DNA of 64,000 bases, from contig BLJB01000174.1 in assembly GCA_013423325.1 (NCBI GenBank), positions 1 to 64,000 on the forward strand. Reading direction: 5' to 3'. The position numbers and the translations under genes were made by a program. Of the stretch, positions 10,901 through 21,847 are shown piece by piece. The stretch is from Usnea hakonensis (Eukaryota > Ascomycota > Lecanoromycetes > Lecanorales > Parmeliaceae). Below the pieces are notes generated by a model. The model was not told the origin of the DNA, searched no databases, and saw only the letters and a program-made list of their open reading frames with translations. Position 1 is the stretch's first letter. Each line of letters begins with the position of its first letter.

Positions 10901-11434
10901 CCGGCCGACGAAGATTCCTCCGCGCGCGAGAAGCTAGGCCGTCTAACTGGCGAAACGATCAAAACCGTCCGTGACGCAATCCGTCAAGGCTTCATGGACT
11001 GGAGTCCTCGCTTGATGCTTGCAATGTACAGCTGCGAAATCCAAGCCTCGACCGAAGTCCTTGGCCGCGTCTACAATGTCCTTTCCCGGCGCCGTGGTCG
11101 CATCCTCACCGAATCCTTGAAGGAAGGCACGCCCTTCTACCTTATCTCCTCACTCCTCCCGGTCGCCGAATCATTTGGCTTCAGCGACGAGATTCGGAAA
11201 CGAACGTCCGGTGCTGCGCAGCCTCAGCTTGTGTTTTCGGGTTTCGAGTTGCTGGATGAGGATCCATATTGGGTGCCGCAGACAGAAGAGGAATTGGAGG
11301 ATTTCGGCGAGAAAGGGGATCGGGAGAGGGTCAGTAAGCGGTATGTGGATGGAGTGAGGGGGAGGAAGGGGCTGGTGGTTATGGGGAGGAAGTTGGTGGG
11401 AGATGCGGAAAAGCAGAAGACCTTGAAGCGGTAA
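7986..11434 (+). CDS. EFL1: Elongation factor-like GTPase 1 (60S subunit maturation)
   Basis: Exons 7986-8048, 8096-8116, 8170-10643 and 10696-11434 give 1098 residues, close to yeast Efl1/Ria1 (about 1110). The P-loop AHVDHGKT is split: a 21-nt exon encodes just ICILAHV and the next exon begins DHGKTSL. Further GTPase motifs: RGITMESS, DSPGHIDF, NKVDRL. An EF-2-like domain 2 follows (FARLYSGTI, about residue 570), with acidic or charged insertions near residues 190-240 and 450-510. EF-2-like domains III-V follow (GELHLERCLKDL, PIVPYRET, FQLATAQGPMCHE). Known role: with Sdo1/SBDS it releases Tif6 (eIF6) from pre-60S subunits in the cytoplasm. The 3' end shows an abrupt composition change: C-rich to about 11170, then extremely G-rich. 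Confidence 0.95.
11040..11430. other. C-rich to G-rich composition switch inside EFL1
   Basis: Line 11101-11160 has 26 C and 7 G; line 11341-11400 has 1 C and 35 G (hand counts). The change happens around 11180-11225, within the final exon and without loss of the reading frame. It is one member of a set of such switches in this window. Confidence 0.8.
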
Positions 11435-13097
11435 GGTGGGAAAAGACTTAGCGCTAGAGAGGCAGTAAAGGTGAATTGATTGGTAGATTTCTTGATTGTT
11501 GGATGATACACATGATGAGATGGGCCATGAAAGTTGGATCAAATACAATTTACATAAAGAATGCATACCAATCTCCTGAAGCAGACAGCCATTTTTCATC
11601 ATCGTGCATCGTTGCCTTTTTTAATCCTCATGCAACCAATGCGCCCCGGGGTAGCAACCGAGAGACATCTACTACATACCTACATATGACATGCAGTATG
11701 TGAATGAGTTCCAAAATGGCATAGTCGGCAGTAGGCTACCAATTGTCAAACTAGGAGAAGGCAATAGCCTTGCATTTAAATACGTGTCTCCTTCCCCTCT
11801 TCACATGATATGTGTCCTAGATTCACTAGTGATGAATTCAGGTTGTGACAATAACTTCTGTGTATTTCATCTTGCCGACTAATATTTATGATTTAGTTGG
11901 GAGGGAGAAGGAGCAGCATGGATGATGGCCAGGCAAGAAATTCCATTTTTCTTTGATACGGTCAAAATTACAAATACCCCGCTAAAAGAGTCTAAACACG
12001 GAAACTCGGACTGACTGCAGTCAGCCAACTCTGGTGACGGCCAATTGCCGCCCGACAATTATCATGGAGAGATCTGTGTATGGTTACCAAGTTCTGTAAT
12101 TGGTCTGTATTTTCCCAAGCTGTGCACTTGGACGGATTGCGCATAGTAAGTCTGAGACGATCCTGTGCAGCTTACTGCATGGCTCCTCATCCTAACCTCC
12201 CAGGTGCGTTAAGTTCCCTCGTTGATCCTTTGTATATTTGTTTGGTCTCTTTTCAGTCTCATCTTCGCGGAGCTTGCTATGTCCGTTGACTCATTTGTTG
12301 AGCCTCCCCCCTGCAGCTACGCCGCCAGTTCGCGTCTTGATTCCGTGCATCCGAATATCATAATGAGCCACAGAGGAGCGATGGACAGCTACATCTGCTC
12401 GGTGTATACTCTAATCCTTCCGACAGCACCGTCCAGCTTCAAAGTGCCTGCTCTACCTTCTAGAAAACTTACCAGGGATGTATATGCATATTGGTTCTCG
12501 ATCGCTCTGGGCATCTACCTTGCCTTTCCCAGTCCATACATCCAATCTCATGCAAGTCGTAGGATCTACATTACGCCGTACGTCCTCAACGTAGCCCAAA
12601 TGCAAAAAAATCTTCTGCTACTGTACTTCCTGACCTCTTAGAAGTTCCGATGGGTTTTGCAATGACGCAAGTCAAAGGCTTGTTGGTCTGCCCTAGAACG
12701 TTCTCGCGGTCTCTCACAGCCTTTCTGCAACTGTGCTCACGATTTTCAGTGCATCCTGTGTCTCAGGCGCAGTCAGCCTGCAGCTTACTCGGCATAGCTT
12801 TTTGCAAATTTGTCAAATCTAATGGCTCAGCATATACGTTTTCATCTGCTCTTAAAAGCGTTAGCAGCATATTGTACACCCTGCAAGAGTATCCTGCAGA
12901 TTCGAAACTTTCCTTACATTCGTAGCGTACAATAGACCTACGGTGCAATCCCCAACGCCGCAGCAGCCTCCAATGTCCTACCACTTTGCTCATTTCCTTT
13001 TTATTCTACAAAGAACCTCGAGTTCAAGTTTCGTACTACGATCACTTGAATCAACCCTGTTTGCTGCTTTTTCAAATAGTAAACGAAAGACTTAAAT
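11435..13097. other. Intergenic, no gene supported
   Basis: About 1.7 kb. A 139-codon plus-strand frame (12222-12641) and a 91-codon one (12650-12925) have no signal peptide, domain or splice partner that I can defend. A perfect 14-base palindrome lies at 12011-12024. The right end serves as the promoter of the repeat-containing secreted protein. Confidence 0.45.
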
Positions 13098-14208
13098 ATG
13101 CTGGTCAGAAAGTATCGACAAGCATTCTTCTTCAAGCTTCTGCTCTTTGCCGGGTTTGCTGATTGCAGGTATTGGGCAGGAGAGCACAATGTTGTTCTTC
13201 CGCCGGTCTCCCTCTCTCCCTCAGATCCTAATCAACCCGACCAACCTTACGATCCTAATCAACCCGACCAATCTTACCAACCTAATCAATCCGACCAACC
13301 ATACGGACCTAATCAACCCGACCAATCTTACCAACCTAATCAATCCGACCAACCATACGGACCTAATCAACCAGACCAACCATACGAACCTAATCAACCC
13401 GAACAACCTTTCCCAACCAACCAATCTTACCAGCCTAACCAACCTTCCCAGCCTAACCAACCTTTCAAGCCTAACCAATCTTCCCAACCTAAACAACTAT
13501 TTCCAAACTCGAGCTTCGGATGCCAATCTATCTGTACTATAGCAGTATCGGTTAGTCAAGATGCCTTGCTTCACTTTCAACGATAGCCTAAGATGAGTGT
13601 CAGTCAGTCGCTTTGTACTACTGGCCTCAAGAGTCCACGAACACGGCCTGTCTTTCCACAGTTCCTAGCCCGCCTTCGCCTACCATCCCGCCGGGACTCC
13701 ATCCGTAATCTCCTTGAATCGCCCTTGATCAAAGACATCAAAATGCTGATTCCTCTCAAGCGCAACTTCCACCGTGTACGTTGTATTCGTCTCCCTCACT
13801 ATCAGCAACGGGTGCGGCTCAATCGTAACATCATATGCGGCCTCCACTGCGTCCATTCCTCAAGATCAATTATCCTCGATAGACGGAAACTTTAAAGCGC
13901 AGCCTTATAATCTCTCAAATCTCCCCTGCCCTCCACCAAACATACATGTACCACCAGGACAACTATATCAGCCTCAAATGGCGTGGGTAGGCCAATTCTA
14001 CAGTTTTGCGGACCCGGCAGTTGCGAAAAAGTGCGCAAAGATAGGTGGCATGGCCGGTTTCCTGGATCCTCCGAGAGCTTTCCCAACGGTGCGAGGGGGC
14101 CTCGGTGGAACGGGAAAAGCAGGTGTTCACCCTCGCCACCTTGAAAGAGAGCCCGCGAAAGCTGTTGTGGCACCTTGCATGCCAGCGAAGACTCCAACCG
14201 GAACCTGA
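13098..14208 (+). CDS. Secreted protein with nonapeptide PNQPDQ-type repeats
   Basis: Exons 13098-13550, 13604-13704 and 13761-14208 give 333 residues. Residues 1-23 form a signal peptide. Residues 44-97 are six 9-residue units of the type PNQPDQ[PS]Y[DQGE], followed by degenerate 5-6 residue units to about residue 134. The C-terminal part (from about 139) reads ICTIAVSSVALYYWP, TVYVVFVSLTISNGCGS, LSSIDG, NLPCPP, then a Trp/Tyr-rich segment and DPPRAF. That order matches a common fungal secreted-protein module (LYYWP...YV.......CG....) of unknown function. Both introns were placed because they join this module in frame. A cell-wall or adhesion role is only a guess from the Pro/Gln/Asn repeats. 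The last 47 codons are poorly supported, and another 3' intron is possible. Confidence 0.7.
13227..13490 (+). repeat. 27-bp coding tandem repeat
   Basis: Six 27-bp units from 13227 to 13388 encode nine-residue repeats. The units alternate between two variants (ending SYQ and PYG), so the real period of recent duplication may be 54 bp. Shorter degenerate units continue to about 13490. Such arrays change copy number easily. Confidence 0.9.
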
Positions 14209-15518
14209 CAAGCCGGCATTGGCGAATGAACAAACATGGATTTTTCACTCGCATCGGGGATTGTCTTCTCGTTTCTTTGGTTAATTGGTAGGAATTGACG
14301 TAATTGTTGGTGGGCAAGGATTTGTTATTGGAACTATGGGCAGCAAATTCTCAGGAGTAGGGATCGAATGGCATGCTCCTGAACGATGAAATGATTTACT
14401 TTCCTATCGTTGAGGTTTCAGGACGATCAGGCCACGACATGGAGAACCTTTGTGGGGGTCACGATGACCGCCAACATCTCGGCGCATTCTGGTGGTTTAG
14501 ACTCGTTCTTGTGTACTAATTGCATTTCCTTCCCTGTCGATTTCAAATCCGCAAATCTGCTTCATGCGTCCAAACCCCCCGTGCCCAGTCACTCCCACAA
14601 GCTCTCTCTCTTTTCCTCCCCTTTCCTTCCCAAGTACCCCAAACCCCCCATTCAACACACACAATCCTTCAAAATAATCCAACACATATTAATCTAGCCC
14701 CCCAGCCAACACAAGCACAGTAACCCCTAAAATACAAAAATCCTAAAAATCAAAAAAGGTCTATAAGCTAAACCTCAACGTACCTACCCCCACGAACCAA
14801 ATCCTTGTTTCCGGTGACGAGTCACGGGGATGAGGAGTAAATGACTGGTCATACATACATCCAAAGCCTTCGATTGTGTTGGAGAGAGCGCTTTCTGCCC
14901 TGGTGATGACTGCTTACCTACCACCTATGCGCCACGGAACGAGATAGATCGGGTAGGCGTGTTAGCGATAACGCTATATACTGTAAATCTCCTTGGATTG
15001 TAGGGGGTTGAAGTTATGGGTTGATGGGGTATCGTCCCTGCTATTTTCCCTTTTTTTCTCTCTCTCTCTCGGTTTTGTAATACATCGGCCTACGTGTGAT
15101 CTATCTTCCATTCTTTCTCCGTTATCCTAGAGTATTGCGACACGGTTTCCCCCGCCCGGGTACCAGAAAACTCGCGATGAATACAACAAGACAGTGCTCA
15201 TGCGTTCCTTGCAATGCTGCGTATAATCCTGTGGATATTCCCATCTACTATTACAGTCATAACGTGTCTGGTCAAGACGAGGCATATCTACAGCTGAGCT
15301 ACGCTGCAGTCCCCATTTCTTTTTCAACAGATCCAGTATCCCGACTCCGTTTTTATTGGAGACATCAAAACAGTAAGTAATCTGGGTCTGCTGCTCATGA
15401 CCCATACCTCCGATCAACGCTATAATCTGACTCGAAAGCTTGAATGAGCCTAAGCCCCCTCGCATCTCATAGAGCTAAAGAAAACGAGGCCAATGTTGTT
15501 TTTCTTGCCTTCTCGTAG
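14209..15518. other. Intergenic, no gene supported
   Basis: C-rich and pyrimidine-rich from about 14560 to 14750, then mildly G-rich near 14990-15030, a weak version of the C-to-G switch seen elsewhere. A TC microsatellite lies at 15058-15070. The stretch 15180-15375 may be the upstream part of the decayed gene that follows. Confidence 0.4.
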
Positions 15519-15977
15519 GCTCGCTTGATAGAGGTTCATATCTGTGAGCACGTTATCACGGACGATAATCTCTTTGACCTTCAGCATCCAAGGAAGTTGA
15601 CAGCGATTGAGACGTCGAGGCTCAAAGTTTTTGGTGAATATGCTAGTCCTGCCATACATAGGCAAGAGGAGCATTCGTAGCCGGCGAAGCGTCAAAGAGT
15701 CAATGATTCATTCCTGGCACAGAGATTCCATCTGGCTGAGGAGCAGACTAGATCTACGATTTCCCTGGCACCCTGAGGCTCTTCCATTCTCGAACGGATT
15801 GACAACAACGAGTCCTTGATTGCCAGATCTACCCTCCATCTTCTGCTCAATGACTCTGTATTCATCTCACCGCCTTTCCAAAGGCTAATCACTCTGTGCA
15901 AATGGGTTCAGGTTAATCAGAAGCATGCGCCGGATCCCCGCTTGACTATTAGAATAACCAACATGTTGCCCTACTAA
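15519..15977 (+). pseudogene. Decayed reading frame with two internal stops
   Basis: One frame of 153 codons from 15519 to the TAA at 15975-15977 reads like a normal protein (for example ICEHVITDDNLFDL, then FLAQRFHLAEEQTRS, then LIARSTLHLLLND) but contains TAG at 15678-15680 and TGA at 15774-15776. A splice-acceptor-like CTTCTCGTAG directly precedes it, so it was probably a 3' exon. I do not recognise the family. Confidence 0.35.
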
Positions 15978-16485
15978 TTTCAGACATGACCTGGATTAGA
16001 CGGGGCTGACATCCACCTCACCCTTCCCCCTGCTCTTCATGAGATATGTATCCTCACGAAAAGAGTCTGCTCCTTTTAGTCCCAAAACGTCGCTGTTTGA
16101 GTAGAAAGATGAGTGTTTTTGGTCAGATGAGGGTTCTGCATGGAATAAAAGGCTGATTTTGGGTTGACTTGACGTGCGATGGAAAATGTGTTGTGGCTTT
16201 CTCTGTGAAAAAGGGGGCACTACGTTGAGAAGCGCGGGTCTGCTGTAAGCAATTGCTTAATCCTCGAATTTTGTTTATTTTGGAGCGATGCATATATCCC
16301 ACGGGCTTCTATTGTGAGCAGTCATTGTGATCTTGCTTCTATACTTTTGAAGGAGCCCATTTACTGGAAAGGGAAATAATCAAACGGAGCGTCCTGATGT
16401 AGAGTAAGTGGTTTTTGGAAAGCGTAAAAATTGTAGCAAACCCATTCGAACTACATAGAGCACTGAGCTATTTGAAATACCTACT
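15978..16485. other. Intergenic, no gene seen
   Basis: Downstream flank of the NACHT-ankyrin gene, which reads leftward. It probably contains that gene's 3' UTR. Nothing else is recognisable. Confidence 0.5.
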
Positions 16486-19273
16486 TCAGCCGATACTTGA
16501 CCGCGTCCGACTGAAGGATTCCAGTAATCTGATGACGGCAGCCCGTCGTGCAGCTGTTGGACCCCCAAGGGCTTGTGTCCGGGCATATGCGCCCTCCATA
16601 CCGTACTGCCCACATTCCATCAACAACCTCGCGACTTCTTGCCTTCCTGTAAAGGCTACTTCTCCCATTGGTGGTCTACCAAAGTCTTCTACATGAGGAG
16701 TTTGGAAACGGACTCCGCGAGAGGCGATACGTTTTCCGAGATCCATATCCCTTGCAAGGAACTGTGCTATACTTCGTTGCAAGACTTGGTAATCTCCTGC
16801 GAGATCTGTATGTTTGAGTAACACCTTTACTACTGCCTCGTTTCCCATTGCAGCGGCGTATATCAATGGAGTAAAGGACTTGGGATTACCTACCAGGTTT
16901 ACATCGATGTCGTCTCTCTCTAGTAGGAGCTCGACGATTCCCGCGTGACCACTGATTGCTGCGTATCCGAGAGCTGTCAAATATCCTGTTCCATCGTAGA
17001 CCAGTAAATTCACATCAGCATCCTGGTGATGGATTAAAGCCTTTACTGTCGCCTCGTGTCCCTCAAACGCCGCCCACATCAATGGCGTCCTACCGAACGC
17101 ATCTTTGACATCGGCGACAAAACAGCCGGCTTCTAGCAAGTACCGCACCAAGCCAGCAAAGTTGGAGTAGGTAGCAAGATGCAATCCAGAACAAACGATA
17201 CGAGAGTCATCCCAGGTGGGAAGCCCAGTCCAAGGAAAAAAGCCCCTCCTGATTTGTATGTACCCAACATTTGAGACCTTACAGTCATCGGTGAGGAGCT
17301 CTACCAGTAGCTCACCCACTTTATCCTCGAATGTGGTATGGCAATTTTCTGCATGCCGGGCCCAGAATCGTGCGGCGTACAGAAAAAATGGATTCTCCAA
17401 CTCGTGAGGTACCCATCGTCGACGCTTGGCCCCCGGATGTTCCCATAAGCCCACCCTTCCTCGAATTCCTCGAATTTGTCGAAGAGAAGGTACGTAAGAC
17501 AGCTAAGGGCAATCTCTTCTAGCGCATCTGGAAAATATTGAGAGCCGAATCTTTCGAAAAACTTTTGTGTCGTATAGTGAACGAACCTAACGGCCGTTGT
17601 CTCTGGATCAACGATGACCAAACCGCAGCAGACGGATATTATATCTTCGATGTCGTCAAGGTTATCTTCATCAATACTTGTCGCTTCGACTTCTATTGCC
17701 AACGCATGGCGCAATTGCCGAACTGTAAGCGTTTCGTAGGCATATGTAATCCAGCTCAACGTTCGTTTTGCTAAATTACTAAAGCCTGACTTCTGCTCTT
17801 CAATCCTTTGCATGGCTTGCTTGTATGCAACGTCCAGAGCGCCAGAGCCCTTTGGCAAATTTGTAAGGGAAGTCTTGATGGCCTTAGGGTTCGTCTTGTC
17901 TCCCAATGAGTCCATATGTAATTGAGCCAGCAAGAACATTCCATCCACAGCACTCGCTATGGAATCCTCTATGATATTTTGCAACTGGGAATTTTTGAGG
18001 ACGCAATTGGCCAAATCACTGATATGGCCTCGTACATATCTGCGAACATCCTCATCACTAGCACGAACTATCAAGCACGGCGGTTCGTGCAGCTCCTGAG
18101 TAACATGGGGAATGAAACGCGAAGTTACCAAAAAATTGAGCGAGTGAGCTTTTTGGAGTAGGCTCAGGCTGGACAGCAAGTTTTGGCGGACGTGGTCATT
18201 CACAGATAGTTCATCGACTGCGTCCACGACAATGTAAATCTGAGGAAAGGCGGAAAGGGAAGTTTGAAGCAGGTCGTACATTTCTTCTGCTTTCGGCCGC
18301 GTCCCGGAGTTGGTGTGACGGCGATAGGACTTCCAAACGTTCTCAGGAACATAGACTTGATGTTGAAGAAGCTGTTTGAGAATGCTGGCAATGAGATCTA
18401 CATGTTTCTGCTCGTGCTGCTTGCTGTAGTCGCAATAGATGTAAGTCCCGAGCACCTTGCCACTACAAAGCGTGTTTATTAGGTGATCTATGACAGTGCA
18501 TGCCAGCATAGTCTTCCCAGCACCTTGCCTTCCTTTGCATAGCAACGTCCTCCGTGTCCCGCTCATCCATGTCTTGAACTCTGCGGACTGAAGCAGCCAT
18601 TGGCCTGTATCTTTCTGTCGCCTGCTATAGAAGAAACTCTGCTGCGCAGGGAAATTGAGGCGAGTCAACCATTCCAGCAGAGTGAGTCGTTCTTGCTGGT
18701 CGTTGTTAAGTTGTAAAGCTCCCACGCGTTGATTTAGTGCTTCCAGATCTTCGGCCGCTCTTTGTGATGCCTTGCTTGTAAGGTCAGAGTTGAAGGTATT
18801 CAGCAACGTAGTGTTTGAAATGATACAAGACCGATAACCTTCTCTTGCATCTTGATCCCACCGTATCTTCTTCCACGCCTTTTGGGCTTTGCTGCCTATC
18901 GTCAATGGTTTCTCTCCAAGGCTCTCGTACCTGTCAATTTTGGAGGCTATGTCCTTGAGAAGATTCTCTGTGCCTTTGATCAGGGTCGATAGATTGGCTT
19001 TCTGCTCGTTACTCAGCTCAAGCCCAGAAGAATGTGGCGCAACAGCTTCGCGGACAAGATCGAGGACAAGACAGAGACTAGCCACCCTAGCAATGTTGTC
19101 AGATGAGGCGCCGATCTCTAGTAATAATGTACTAATGTCCTAGTCTTCAAAGACAGTACTCACTCGTTGTGAATGGCTCTGAACTGATCAGATGAGTCCT
19201 TGAAAAGGCCCCAGATACTGCGTGCAAGTTTTGAAACAGCTAGGATATCGCCCACCCCAATGCCAAATGACAT
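16486..19273 (-). CDS. NACHT-ankyrin protein, frameshifted in this sequence
   Basis: Exon 1 is 19273-19164 (starting MSFGIGVGDILAV, a typical fungal NLR-like N-terminus); exon 2 runs 19086-16486. The NACHT part has Walker A CKGRQGAGKT and Walker B IYIVVDAVDEL, followed by a winged-helix-like region (FVHYTTQKFF). Then the frame breaks between about 17460 and 17405. The upstream frame ends soon after SVDDGYL; the downstream frame continues with ELENPFFLYAARFWARHAEN and ankyrin repeats (GRTPLMWAAFEGHEATVKAL, TPLIYAAAMGNEAVVKVLL) to a normal stop. No intron of plausible size joins them, so one base is missing (or two extra) here, by true mutation or sequencing error. Known role of the family: signal-sensing NTPases in self/non-self recognition. 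If the shift is real, a NACHT-only product of about 630 residues would remain. Confidence 0.85.
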
Positions 19274-19993
19274 CTCATTGGCTTGTCTATGACGAGGTCA
19301 AAAATAAGCAACGACGACTGGGCAACGAGCAATGAATGATTTGATGACCAGAAAAGCGTTGTGTTCCAAGTCGTGGCGAATGAGTTATTAAACAATAGAA
19401 AATTTGTTCTTCTCAGCCTTTCTCGCAAAAGAGGAGATCATCGTGCTGACGTCGCATTGAATGCACATGCAGGGACTATTAAAGTACTGAGATACTACTG
19501 GACATGATGTACTTTATGCTTGCACCTTTGGAAATCACGGCATGGGCCGTGGTAAAAATCACGCCCTTTCTTTTGCATTTCATCTCGATCAAAAGGAGAC
19601 ATCATGAAAAGGCTGCATGATACAGCCTGGTTGTCAGCTTGATTATGTCACGAAAACTGGTATTAGTGTAAGAGCTGAGATGTGAGTTTTACACCTCCGC
19701 GAAATGGTCTAAGGTTGCCTAGACGCATGTTTTCCCATTGGATATCAAAAGCAGAAAAGGATGGTATTATGAAACTCTTCCAGCTTATCAATTTTCCCTC
19801 TATGCGTGTTTCCGTGCTTGCTGAAGGATGTAGGAAGGCTGCAGCAGGTACCCGTTGTAAGGGTACGATGATGTAATGCCAAGAAGTATCAGGGTTTCTG
19901 CATACTAGAAGCTTTTGTCGAGTGAACCTCGGGATTTCCTTTTCATTCGCCATCTGATGTCTCTACTTGAACCCAGCAGGGCTCATCATCAAC
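19274..19993. other. Divergent promoter region, no gene seen
   Basis: Lies between the NACHT-ankyrin start (leftward) and the TLC gene start (rightward). It must contain both promoters. No supported frame or repeat. Confidence 0.5.
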
Positions 19994-20988
19994 ATGATCG
20001 ATCCTCTACCGCGTCCTCCGACCCTCATATATTCCCTAACGCAGCCAATTGCAGATTCGCTCTCCCTCAAAACCCTTCCTCTCCACGCCCACGAAGTCCT
20101 CCTATCGTTCACCGCCTACTACCTCATGGACGTCTTCCTAGCTCCCCGGCTTTCTACCAAATTCTTCGCAAAGACGTACTCATCTTTACCACCACGCACC
20201 AAGATCAACTGGAACATCCGCATCGTCTCAACGATACAAGCAATCTTCATCTGCGGCCTAGCATTCTGGACAATCGCAGCAGACGAAGAGCGGAAGAATA
20301 TGGATTTGGAGGAGAGGATATGGGGATACACGGGGGCAGTGGGTGTGACGCAGGCATTCGCGGCAGGATATTTCATGTGGGATGTTAAGATCAGCGCCGT
20401 GAATGTGGGGATACTGGGATGGGGCTCGTTGGCGCATGCGATCAGTGCGCTGCTGATTACCAGCTTGGGGTTTGTGAGTCTTTCGCTCCTCAGGAACTAT
20501 ATCTGCGGAGGCACACAGAGAGCTGACCGCTACTGGTTTACAAGCGCCCATTTGCCAACTACTATGGTGTCGTTTTTGTTCTCTACGCCATGTCGACGCC
20601 GTTCTTGAATCTCCACTGGTACTTGGATAAATGCAACATGACGGGTGGAAAGGCTCAGCTGGTGAATGGCATCGCGCTCTTGGCCACTTTCTTTGGGAGC
20701 CGACTTGTTTGGGGAACGTATCAGTCGGTAAAGGTGTATCAGGACATCTTGGCGGTTCTGCAACAAACCGCGCCAGACGGACTAGGGTCATGGGCATGGA
20801 CTGGAGAACCAGATGTGATGCGATTTGCTGATGACAGAGTGCTCCCGTTGTGGCTGGCGTATACTTACTTGAGCAGTAACACGCTCTTGATCGTGCTCAA
20901 TTTCTACTGGTTTTGGAGAATGATAGAGACTGTCACGAAAAGGTTCCGCTCGCCCCCGGAAAAGAAAACGAAGTTTGCAAGTGAATAG
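19994..20988 (+). CDS. TLC-domain (TRAM-LAG1-CLN8) membrane protein
   Basis: Exons 19994-20473 and 20545-20988 give 307 residues. I chose the ATG at 19994 (MIDPLPRPP). Several hydrophobic segments follow: around residues 35-55, 80-95, 110-145, 150-180, 205-225 and 265-290. The TLC signature is visible in WGYTGAVGVTQAFAAGYFMWD, in LAHAISALL, and after the intron in FRPFANYYGVVF and the STPFLNLHWYLDK motif, which resembles TMEM56/CLN8-type TLC proteins. It is not a ceramide synthase: no homeobox-like domain and no Lag1 HH motif in the usual place. ER or Golgi location and lipid handling are inferences from the family. The gene contains a C-to-G composition switch near 20275. Confidence 0.88.
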
Positions 20989-21847
20989 TGGACATGTCTA
21001 GTATGGAAGATGATGGCAAGGTGACACTTTGTTCTGCAAGCCGAAAGCGTCAAGGCCGGCTTCAGAGTGAAGGCAATAGCAATATGGTAATTGCGGATGG
21101 TCAAAGCTGACCCTTGGGCCCGTGAACACGTTCAACGCAGTTCTCTCAGCAAGGAGATCGATATTTCAAGAGGGAATGCTAGGCTGACAGTCTGCGCGCT
21201 GCAAACAGTGCTTGTGGGGTCCAACACATGACTCCGAGAGGAATGGAGAAGCGAAGATAGTCTCAAAGGCAGACAAGGGAGAGACAAGGGAGAGACAAGG
21301 GAGAGACAAGGGAGACGCTGGTCCAATGAAAGTGGGCAGTCTTTAAAGGAGCCTAAAGACAGGACGTGCTTCGGGAGTTGAGAAATGTAACGTCCATTGG
21401 GTGGAGAAACGTTCGGCTGGTCGAAGCTTGAGCTGTGACTTGTACTCGTACATGAGTAGTTCAAATACTGAGAACTAGTCTAGAATATTACTTTTGCAGC
21501 TTGCGTTACTGCGACTCTATTACTAAGCGATAACGCTAGGCTGTCGTGATGTATGCTTGCATACATCTGCAATCTTTCTCAACTGCCTCCCATCTCCGAG
21601 TAGCGATGTTCGTGATGGATAGAACGTATATTAGGACAAGAATGACGCCAACCTTGTTTTGGCGACGAGATCAGCTTGGGACTAGATCATTGGGCGGTGA
21701 TGATCTCATGCTTGAGGGAAACTTTTGCTCGACGAGAGTGGGGCGAGAGAGACCATGTTCGTGGCGGTGAGGACCAGCATGAACGGTTGTTCCCGGCTCA
21801 GACATTTTACATCTAGTCTGTAGAACAAAACACCGTTAATGCGATGA
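20989..21847. other. Convergent intergenic region
   Basis: Lies between the 3' ends of the TLC gene and the first rhodopsin-domain gene. It contains the 11-bp tandem repeat described separately. No supported gene. Confidence 0.5.
21271..21314. repeat. 11-bp tandem repeat, four exact copies
   Basis: The unit AGACAAGGGAG occurs four times head to tail at 21271-21314 in non-coding DNA. Confidence 0.95.

Noticed and set aside
12222..12641. 139-codon plus-strand frame
   Set aside because: Composition and content look non-coding; no family resemblance.
13227..13490. CRISPR-like array
   Set aside because: The repeats are contiguous coding units without spacers.
16486..19085. NACHT and ankyrin parts as two separate genes
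   Set aside because: They overlap, lack a start or stop of their own at the junction, and together match one family layout; a frameshift explains it better.
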